Assembly (NCBI GenBank): GCA_014621425.1
Contig: JAANBB010000575.1
Coordinates: 1 to 21,899, forward strand
From: Cylindrodendrum hubeiense
Taxonomy: Eukaryota > Ascomycota > Sordariomycetes > Hypocreales > Nectriaceae
Direction: 5' to 3'
Length of the DNA: 21,899 nt
The notes below the pieces were generated by a model that was not told the origin of the DNA, did no database searches, and was given only the letters and a program-made list of their open reading frames with translations. Shown piece by piece: positions 9,682-18,138 of the stretch (the stretch's first letter is position 1; the number at the start of each line of letters is the position of its first letter). Made by a program: the position numbers and the translations under genes.

Positions 9682-11717
9682 TCAAACGGCAGGCCACCGG
9701 ATTCGAAGACCATCGACCCAGCGGGAGTAGAGCACATCAGACAACTGCTTGCAGTGCTCCATACCTGCCCGGGTCTCTTGGCCGGGGTATCTACCCTCAA
9801 GAGTCGACTTGTCCCCAAAGTCTTTTTCGTTCAGGTTAGGGGACTCGATATGTCGACGTCGTTGGCTGCGAAAGTGTGGGTTGTTGGAACTTATAACCAG
9901 CTTGGTCGGGCTCGTCTGGGGCGTGGAGTTCTTGACAATCACAGTCCCCTGGGGAGTTCCGTCATGAGGGATCTTCTGAACAGGCTGGCGAAGGAGGGCG
10001 GCGTTCAGCTTGTTATCCTGAGACATAGCCGACACCATATTGCTCATCAGATGGTAGGCACCCTCGGGGTCAACCGCATCCAGAGCCGCAAAGGCATCCG
10101 ACAGCTTCGCCAGCGCTTCTCGTTTCTGCATGGCAGAGGTCTGAGCATGCAGCTCGGCAAGAGTCGGCTCCACGGCCCTGGCATAAAGTCGACGTCCTAG
10201 AACAGCTTCCTTTCCATATGGCTCAATAGGGGCTGTCGCCGAAGGCGGAGCGTTCTCGTCACAGAAAACATCGTCTTGGGAAGTAGGTTGACCCGTCTGA
10301 CCTGTTATCGAGCCATCTGAAGGCACTCGTCGGAATAGACGCATAGTCGATCCGGAGTTACCAAAGGACATATCCGGCTGGAGCGGTTTTTTCGGGAGCA
10401 TAGAGGCTCGAGGCGAGCCATTAGATCGAATCGAAGAGCTCTGGGCAAGGGATGGAACCCGTCGGACTGTCGACTTTCGGACGGTGCCTGGGGAGGATAC
10501 ACCTAGAGGAGCGTCCTTGAGGTCAAGTCTGCGCATCGCCTCATCTGCAGCAAAAATAGATGAAGGCTTGCGATGATGCTTGACCGAGGGTCTCTTCGAA
10601 GGCGCAACTGACTTGACAGTGTCGAAAACCCATTCTTGCTCCTCATCCTTGGGAGCCATGGTCTGAAGAGTCTCCTGGTAGTAAATGGGGTGCCTCTGTC
10701 GGTTTTGGTTGGCATCCCACATTTGTCGACGAGAGATCAGCTCTTGGAGCGCCTCAACCTTGCCTGCATTGCGAATGAAACGGTGTCGCAGAAGGTCCTT
10801 AGCAGTCGGCCGACGTTCGTAGTCCTTGGTAAGACACTGCGCGACGAAGTCCTTGAACTCCTTGCTAAAGGGGCCCTCAAGACGAGGTGCGGCATTCTTG
10901 GGAATGTGAAACAAGACCTTCATGGGGTGGATATGGCACAAGGGAGGCTCGCCGTTGGCCATTTCCATGGCCGTGATACCCAGGGACCAAATGTCAGCCT
11001 TGAAGCTATAACCATCCTGCTGGATGACTTCCGGCGCCATCCAAAAGGGAGTTCCAACGAAGGTGTTCCGCTGGGACTTGATATTGGTCAACTGGGCAGC
11101 GACACCAAAGTCGGCCAGCTTGACCTTGCCAGTCTCTGACAAGAGGACATTCGCAGCCTTGATATCGCGATGGATTTTGCCCTCACTGTGTAGGTATTGG
11201 ATGCCGAGTAGAAGTTCGCGGCAGACGATCGCGATGTGCGCCTCAGTAAAGTTGGCGGGTTTTAGCTATTAATGGTATTAGTTTGTAGCCATGACGGGCG
11301 GGACGCGTAAGCACGTACCAAATCCAAGCAGGACCCTCCGCCGAGATACTCCATAACAATCCATAATTTCGTGCCTCGGAGGAAAGATCCTTTGTATTGG
11401 GTAACGTAGGAGCTGGCGCAGGTGCTCAGCACCGCGATCTCAGCTTGAATATCCTGAATATCATCGTCGTTGGACTCGAGGTCGATCTGGAGGCATTGCA
11501 CGTTAGCGACGGTGGTGGACCGGGCAACCAGGGGCACTTACATGTTTGATAGCAACGGTCTCGCCGGTGGCCTTCTCAATGCCCTTGTAGACGATGCCAA
11601 AACTCCCCCCTATAGATGTGTTAGAAAAATGACCTTGTAAAGCTTCAAGAGTCGTGGGGACTAACGGCCAAGCTCTTCGAGAACCTGATAGTGCTCAGCA
11701 ACGCCCTCGTCAGCCAT
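9682..11717 (-). CDS. Ste20-family germinal-centre kinase, Sid1/SepL/Sps1-like
   Basis: This is a Ser/Thr protein kinase with exons 11717-11666, 11609-11542, 11486-11319 and 11265-9682 (stop TGA 9684-9682), about 623 aa. The catalytic domain is complete and N-terminal. It has the GRGSFG loop (residues 17-22), catalytic lysine in VAIK (K39), HRD at 128-130 (IHRDIKAAN), DFG at 148-150 and the GTPFWMAPE activation segment typical of Ste20/GCK kinases. The roughly 350-residue tail is basic and Ser-rich, then has a helical, conserved-looking segment ([20 protein letters not shown]) and a terminus ending in RWPAV. An N-terminal kinase with such a tail fits GCKIII/Sps1-type kinases, which include fission-yeast Sid1, Aspergillus SepL and Neurospora SID-1/MST-1 of the septation network. 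Which paralogue this is cannot be fixed here. An in-frame ATG five codons upstream (MTSTTM) is an alternative start. The gene is divergent from CYK3. Confidence 0.88.
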
Positions 11718-13365
11718 TGTCGTTGACGTCATGCGGTGTCCGAGGGTGGATGGATTGAGCTGCCCGGTGGAAGCGGCGGGGACGCAGACAGGTGCGATGG
11801 CGGAGGACGAGAAGGAAGTTGAGGATATCGAGTGTTCGGTTGGGCCTGGTGGAGGAATCGTATCGTGTCGACGTAAGGAAGCCGCAGAAGTTGCGTGGGC
11901 TGCGGACTTCCAGTTGGTTATTAACGTCGGCGGGCAGTGTAACAACAGGGTGGGCGGTTGTCTGGGACAGCGGGCGCCCAGGGTGTCGGGGGTGCGAAGC
12001 TAGGGCCTTTGTTTACTATTAGCCCGTTTGGGAGAGCTCGTGGCAGCTGGCGGCGAGCCGGGGACTTTAAGTAAGATGACAAGGACGAAGAGACGGCGCA
12101 AGAGCGAAAAGATGCGTCGAAAAGACCGTCTCTCTTGGCTGGATCGTGAAAGGTGCTCAGGTGGTGTTTTGAACGTCCCGTGAACGAAGCCAGCGTCTAT
12201 ATAGAATCGGCGCATACCAGCTGCAGTGGTGCAGTCGGAGAATGTCGCTGGATATGCAGGCCACTCCCCCGTCCAAGGACCCTGGTGGATGCCCCGGCGG
12301 GCCCCGGCTGATGATGTGCAACAACCTCGCAGGCGCCTTGTGGAGCAGCTCCCAACTCCCCTGTAGCGCCTACAAGTCAATAGCCAAGTCCAGTGGAGGC
12401 TGATCCAGGGCAACACCCACTAAAACTGTCTGCTGGGCCGTGCCATTGGCCCCCGGCGGTTCACTGAGCCCAGCGCTGAGACTCAGTCTCATCGCATTTT
12501 GTGCTCGGCACGGGAGCAACCTGGGGGGGAAACCGCCAGGAACCGGGCGCCATGGTCAGATCAAAAGCAATGCTCAACGCAGTGGCAGCGCCAGTCTCTT
12601 GGACCCCAAAATCGCAGTCCCGAAAAGAAAACCTTGCATCTCGGTTGAACACAGCTGCGCCGCTTCTCCCCGTGTGAACCGTAACCAACCTTCAGGCTGG
12701 CGAGAGGCGAGATGCGCAATTACGGTTTCGCCAACCCATGGCACGCCGGCACGGCCAGGTGCGTCTGGTCCCTGCGTCCTTGGGGCAACGTCCCTGAGTC
12801 CCCTGACGTCGTGCCTAGGCATTAGCGGCCTTCAGAAGACACCAGTGACCAAAGGCGCTAGCCGTGGGCGGGACGACCGCTAGCGCCTGGCAGCCACCCC
12901 GGAAATCAATCAGCTCCCCGTGTTTCCCTAGCAACGCCGCCCCTCTGTTGTCACTGGCCCTGGCCTCGGTGTGGGTGGCCGGAGCTCCAATCTCGGCCGC
13001 CTACCGACTTTCACAGGGCCAAGGAGCATCGTATCCATCACACTTTCACAATTCCATTGTCTAATGCTTCTCCATTCCTCAACCCTTTGCACCCTCTCAG
13101 ATTCTCCAAACCGCCTGCTCGGACCTCGCCGCGACTTGTCCTGAAATCGAGCCTTCCATCATCATCTTGCTGCGTCACTGTTTTGGGGTTCTGTGATTCA
13201 CCGCTAACACGCGCCTGTTCGAAAACCCCTGGTGTATGATATGAGTGTTTCTAGAGACGTATAGAGATTCGCCCAACACCCATCGATCGCGCCGACTCCA
13301 AGTTTTCTGCGCCATATCGTCGACCCCCTTCGCAGGTTCCGACCCGACGCGGTCGTCTTTGAATC
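11718..13365. promoter_or_regulatory. Divergent 1.65-kb intergenic region between GCK kinase and CYK3
   Basis: Both 5' UTRs and promoters must lie in these 1648 nt. The region is GC-rich, with an ATTGG (inverted CCAAT box) at 12445-12449, an inverted repeat at 12853-12888 and CT-rich tracts near 13060-13130 that resemble a fungal transcription-start region for CYK3. Open frames at 12000-12416 (minus) and 12440-12883 (plus) have no family signature and I treat them as chance. No RNA gene was recognised. Confidence 0.6.
12853..12888. repeat. 10-bp inverted repeat AGGCGCTAGC-N16-GCTAGCGCCT
   Basis: Perfect inverted arms at 12853-12862 and 12879-12888 flank a GC-rich 16-nt spacer that contains GGGCGGG. 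It lies about 480-510 bp upstream of the CYK3 ATG. It could be a dimeric protein-binding site or a hairpin; nothing further is shown by the sequence. Confidence 0.6.
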
Positions 13366-16300
13366 ATGGTGCCAGCACCACTGCCGCTCCCAACGCGGTT
13401 CCCGTGCTGGTGCAGAGCTGTTTATTCTTGGGGAGGAGAGGTTTGTTTTGCGCGAAACTCGATCAGCCAACTCGGCCAGCTAACATACGGTGGCAGTCCA
13501 AACGCGATCTCGGATTCATCGAGGGCGACTTGATCGAGTGTCTCAACGCTGGCGACGGTTCATGGTGGGTGGGCAGACTTTATCGTGACCGAAGAACTAC
13601 CGCTTCCTTTCCATCCAACTTCGTCGAAGTTCTTCCTTCAGATTTCCGACCGACAACGAAATCCGCGAGCCCGATTGCCGGAAACACGCCCCCCAGCAAT
13701 ACTCCCACCAAGTCAAAGACGTTCCGAAAACCCTTCGAGGCATATGCCAAGGCCCCCCATTACACCAGTGCGAAACAGCCCGAAGTCTTTCGAGAGACGC
13801 CCAAACCCCGAACACGGCAAGACTCGAGCGCCTCCTACGCCCAAAGCACCCATGAGGTTGAGAGAAGCCCTTCACCAGCTCCACCGCTCAACTACGGCTC
13901 CAGGGCTCCGTCACCAGCTCCACCCCGTGGTTATGGCTCCCGAAACCCGTCGCCTGCTCCTCCTCAAGGATACGGCGGCTCAAGGGGACCATCTCCAGCG
14001 CCGCCCCACGATTACGGATCAAGGGCTCTATCCCCCGCGCCACCTCACGGCTACGGATCAAGAGCTCCATCTCCAGCGCCACCCCATGGATATGGATCGA
14101 GAGCGCCTTCACCTGCTCCCCCTCAAAATTATGGCGCAAGAGGCCATTCACCGGTTCCTCCCCATCACTACGGCGCAAGAGCTCATTCACCTGCTCCTCC
14201 CCATAACTATGGTGTAAGGGCTCGTTCACCTGCTCCTCCCCATAACTATGGTGTAAGGGCTCATTCACCTGCTCCGCCTCATGCCTTTGCCGGCCGAGGT
14301 CCCTCGCCCGCCCCCTCGTTCCGCCCTCAGAGCTTCCGCGGAAGCCAGCGTGGAAGCCAGGAGCGATCTGCTTCTCCTCCTCCTCCACCACCTCCACCCC
14401 ATCGACACGTTACTCGAACAGGATCCAATGATTTACACCGCGGCTCTATGGATCTCGTTCGTTATGGATCCAACGCTTCATATCGCAACGATGTTTCCAG
14501 GCAAAATTCTCACAACTCCTACAGACCTCCCCCTCCTCCAGCGGCTCCAGTGAGACACGATTCACGAGCATCATTTGACGACAGAAATTACATCCCCTAC
14601 ACCCCCGGCGCTGTGTCGCCAGCTCCTCCATCCCCAGCTGGGGGGATGACGCCGTCACCACTCAGAGAAGCAATGGACGGTGTGATGGAGCAGTTGGGCC
14701 AGTTAGGAGGCCTAAGTAGCTCTCGGGACGCTGAATCTTCAGGTGCTGCGATTGATCCTTGGTCCCCAGAGTCATTCGATATGGTTTCTCGTGGATCACA
14801 GCGCAGAAATCAAGAACGATCAAGGCCGAGAACATCGTTGGGTATAGCACACCCAGACGAAGGTTATGAGACCTATAGTGGCGAGTCTTCTCAAGAGGTA
14901 TCTTACCAGAGCGGATCTCGTGGTGAAGATAAGTTGACTAGTTATGTTGATCGCATGGAGAAGCGGTTCCAGCAATTGCACCACAATAACCCCAAAGTCG
15001 ACAACGACATTCCTCCACCTCCACCTCCCAAGAACGCGCCATTCGAGCGCCCCAAATCCTCGATGGGAGGGTCTGTTGTATCCGAACGGAAATTGCGATC
15101 CCGAAAGTCAGCATATGAAATCGGTCGAGGGATTGCACGGACATACACGACCAAGACCAACGCCACCAACTCGTCATCTGGGAACCAAAGCAATAGCAGT
15201 TCGTCCACCCAAAGCAGCGCGCGAACATTGTGGAGTGGTGCTTCGGCAGGTGCATTTAGTCAAACCAGCGCTGGAAGCCTAGCTAGAAACGGGAACCGCG
15301 CTCAAAGTGCCCTGGGTACACGAGAGGTGGACTTGGACAGGCCAGAGACGCCTTTTACTGGCGTCACATACCACAGCAGCCATGCTAGCAATACGGGCGG
15401 CGCCCGGCCACAAACCCAAGCTGGATTTCATGATGAAGGATTGGGAGGATTGGTACAACCGAAGCCTGCCAAGAGGAATATCTTCCGCAAGATTCTGGAC
15501 ACCGCAAAGACAGGCGTCGCCAGCAGTCGAGGCGGCCTCGTGTCGGGTGGTCTTTCTGGCTCAGAGTCGACAAGTAGATCGCCATTCGCTCGATCACTAC
15601 CGCCCGGTGCTTCACCCCTGTCCGGCATGGGCAATACTAAGTACGGGCGAGATGCAGCGGCCGATATGGGCCTCGGCGGGGGCGTGGACTGGGTCCAGGT
15701 CCGTCGCGATGTCAATCGATCTAACTCTATCAGCAAGAACGAGCAGATTGAGCGCCGCGAACGTTGTCAAATGATGGACCACCCTGCACTAAACCCTGTC
15801 GATGAGCTATATGAAGCTGTCGAGGGAGATGAGGGTGCAGATGGAGAGCCAGTGGATGAGCCCACGAACTACCAGGCTATCAACCTCACCCAGGTTGACA
15901 AGAATTCACGATTCGTCAGTGGCCTTCCTAGCACCACGACAGCCGCCACTCTATCTTCAACATACGTGTGCCGCCCGTTCCGGAGTGATGTGCAACGACT
16001 GCGAGCCATCTTCACCTGGGTATCAGAAAAGATTTGCTGGGAGGAAGAATTTGAGGGAGAGATTGACACGCGAAGGGTAATATCTTCCAAGAGAGCTTGC
16101 GCTGAGGAGTACGCTGTACTTGTGATGGAAATGTGTGCCGCGGTCAAGATTCATTGCGAGATTGTACGCGGTTATCTCAAATCTCCTGGCGAGGTTGCTG
16201 AGATCAACATCATGCCCAGACCAAACCATTGGTGGAATGCCGTCTTGGTAGATAACGAATGGCGCATGATGGACTGCTGTGTTGCCAGCCCGTCGTACCC

Positions 16301-17375
16301 TCGTCGCGGGCTCTACTCGAATGCAGTCACCACAACAGCCGATCCATGGTGGTTCCTCGCCCGACCTCTCGAGATCTGCTGGACACACATTCCCGAACAT
16401 CACAGCCAACAACACATTGTGCCTCCAGTGGCACACGAGACACTGCTGAACTTGCCGTGCACCTCAGCCCCCTTCTTCCGCAATGGATTCGAGATGGTGG
16501 ACTACAACACTTCATTGAACCGGATAGAGGATCTGGAAATGGTCCACGTCAAGTTCAACGTGCCGGCAGATGTTGAGATTGCAGCCGAGGTCGAGGTACG
16601 GGGATACTCGCGAGATGCCGACGGTGACTTTTTCGAGAGTGGTGAAGTGGTGAAGAAGCGAGCTCTCGCCCAAGCTGAGTGGTTCAACGGAATCAAGCGA
16701 TACACTGTGAAGGCCCTCCTGCCTGGTGACGAGGGCCAAGGCACTCTGAAGGTCTATGCTGGCAAGCGAGGATTGATGCACAGTATCAAGGACATTCCTC
16801 ACCCCCTGGCGTTTTCTCTACCGATCGTTCACACAGGCGAGAACCCTCCCTACGAATTTGTGACGAGGCACCCTACTCCTCACGCGCAACGGCACGACAT
16901 TTACGTAGTTCAGCCTCAGTGTCAAAGACTGGCTCTCAACAACACGTTCGTCTTTGCTATCAGACAACATCCCAGCTCCTTATCAAACGGACCTCAGTCA
17001 AATCTAACGCCATCCTCAAATCCCGGCGGTACGAGTCCCACTCCATTTGCTCGGCCAGGGTCTGCCATGAGCATCAACGCCTCTAGTATTAGCGGCTCTC
17101 AACCCAGCTCTGCTAGTGGTACCGTGGCTGGCAGGAAGCCTGCGAAGCTTGCGATTCAAACGCCAGGAGGCAAGATCCTCCGTCTTATGAGGAAGGAGGA
17201 CCGAAAGGGCATCCACGTGGGTAGCAGAGGGCTGTCAATCGGAGACGATGTGAGCGATGGAGGCACCTGGGAAACCATCATCAAGTGTTCGGAAAAGGGT
17301 GTATGGAGAGGACTCGTGCTAGCAGATCGTACAGCGCGATGGTGCGTGTTTGCGGAATGGGTGTGCATGGGTTGA
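13366..17375 (+). CDS. CYK3: Cytokinesis protein Cyk3 (SH3 plus transglutaminase-like domain)
   Basis: Cyk3 acts at the contractile ring and septum during fungal cytokinesis. Exon 1 is 13366-13440 (25 codons), intron 13441-13496, exon 2 13497-17375 (stop TGA), giving about 1317 aa. The start is chosen because exon 1 supplies the missing SH3 beginning (FPCWCRAVYSWGGE), joined in frame to SKRDLGFIEGDLIECLNAGD...WWVGRL...FPSNFVEVL. The unspliced upstream frame gives an unrelated N-terminus. SH3 spans about residues 13-75. A 13-residue SPAPPxxYG repeat follows (148-about 300), then polyproline stretches and a disordered region. A transglutaminase-like core spans about 840-960 (LRAIFTWVSEKICW; RACAEEYA; NHWWNAV with H936; MMDCC with D951). 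A conserved C-terminal domain ends in WCVFAEWV. The position just before EEYA, where active transglutaminases carry Cys, is Ala894, with Cys893 one residue earlier. This fits the inactive domain known in fission-yeast Cyk3. Confidence 0.93.
13863..14294 (+). repeat. 39-nt coding minisatellite, 11 units (SPAPPxxYG repeat of Cyk3)
   Basis: Eleven consecutive units of 39 nt (the third is 42 nt) encode a 13-residue motif close to R-A-x-S-P-A-P-P-x-x-Y-G-x, followed by a decayed twelfth unit from 14295. Units 9 and 10 differ by a single base over most of their length, which points to recent tandem duplication. The phase is conserved throughout, so copy-number change does not break the reading frame. 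Confidence 0.95.
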
Positions 17376-17839
17376 TGCAACTGCTCCTGCTGTTGGGGCA
17401 TCGATGGAATCTAGGGGATGAGTGACTGGGCAGTTGGACGGCTGGAGTTTCGCGTTTCTACATTTTTTGTTTTCTTAATACCCGAATGGGGGATCTTGCA
17501 TGCCCTGGCGCTGGGGATTCGAATTTTTTCTCAGAGTAACTAGACGAGCATGGCCATTGATTTGGAATCTGGACATGATGTGGAAAAAGCAACGGTGGTC
17601 TATGAGACCTGTGTATATCTGTAACAGTACCAAATGACACGAGCATGGAGTATTTCTTCAAAACAAACACAAGGTCAGAGAGCGATGGCGGATTTGTTTA
17701 TTGTGATAATAGACCTTGCAATTAATATGTCACCGATATGGAACTGGAGCTATAAAGGAAGTTGATATGCTCTGGGTCATAGCGGCTCGACTGGGGCGTA
17801 GTCAGGCGGCGCTAATGGCGCTTGACCTCTCTGATTCGG

Positions 17840-17850
17840 CCAATCACGTG
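17840..17850 (+). promoter_or_regulatory. Overlapping CCAAT box and ATCACGTG E-box
   Basis: CCAAT at 17840-17844 overlaps ATCACGTG at 17843-17850. They match the CCAAT-binding-complex site and the Cbf1-type RTCACGTG consensus. The composite lies about 290 bp upstream of the MAU2 start codon and in the same orientation, a normal promoter position. Function is inferred only from the motifs. Confidence 0.45.
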
Positions 17851-17866
17851 GCCCCGCGACACGACC

Positions 17867-18106
17867 ATGGATCCTGGTCACATCGTGTCTCCGACCTTCG
17901 TCCTGCACGCGGCGGATCGAAAACCAACGACTCAGGACGTCGTCGACGACGCCGAAACGCCGAAACGGACACGGACGAGCGCAATCGAACCCCGAACCCA
18001 TTCGAGCCCATATCACAAAGGCAAGGCGCGCACCCGAAAAGCCATGAAGCGGCACCGCGCCAACCTGCGCCCCGCGACGACAACCGATTTCGCATGTGGA
18101 TGGTGA
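17867..18106 (+). other. Candidate upstream open reading frame of MAU2 (79 codons)
   Basis: The ATG has a favourable context (GACCATGG), and the frame runs 79 codons before TGA at 18104-18106, ending 32 nt before the MAU2 ATG. The predicted peptide is Thr/Arg-rich with no recognised domain. If transcription begins upstream of 17867, it would act as a uORF. If it begins downstream, it is a chance frame. Confidence 0.25.
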
Positions 18107-18138
18107 AGTAGCGTCTGGTTCAGGGTGAGCTTGAGGCC

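Larger units (their letters stand above)
17376..18138. promoter_or_regulatory. CYK3 3' UTR and MAU2 promoter/5' UTR
   Basis: The first roughly 330 nt are AT-rich and probably hold the CYK3 3' UTR. From about 17770 the sequence is GC-rich and leads to the MAU2 start. It contains a CCAAT box fused to an ATCACGTG box (17840-17850). Two upstream ATGs could open short reading frames: 17867-18106 (79 codons) and 18094-18111 (MWMVK, in frame with MAU2 and closed by TAG). I see no RNA gene. Confidence 0.6.

Noticed and set aside
12000..12883. Open frames of about 140 codons in the kinase/CYK3 intergenic region
   Set aside because: They have no recognisable motifs and no splice-supported extension, and GC-rich sequence yields such frames by chance.
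13245..13496. Unspliced CYK3 start beginning MFLETYRDS
   Set aside because: Its N-terminus has no SH3 beginning. The alternative exon 13366-13440 plus a 56-nt intron gives a complete SH3 domain and a normal Cyk3 N-terminus.
14380..14410. Polyproline run in CYK3 as a formin-like FH1 domain
   Set aside because: There is no FH2 domain, and the run is a short part of a general Pro-rich disordered region in a clear Cyk3 protein.
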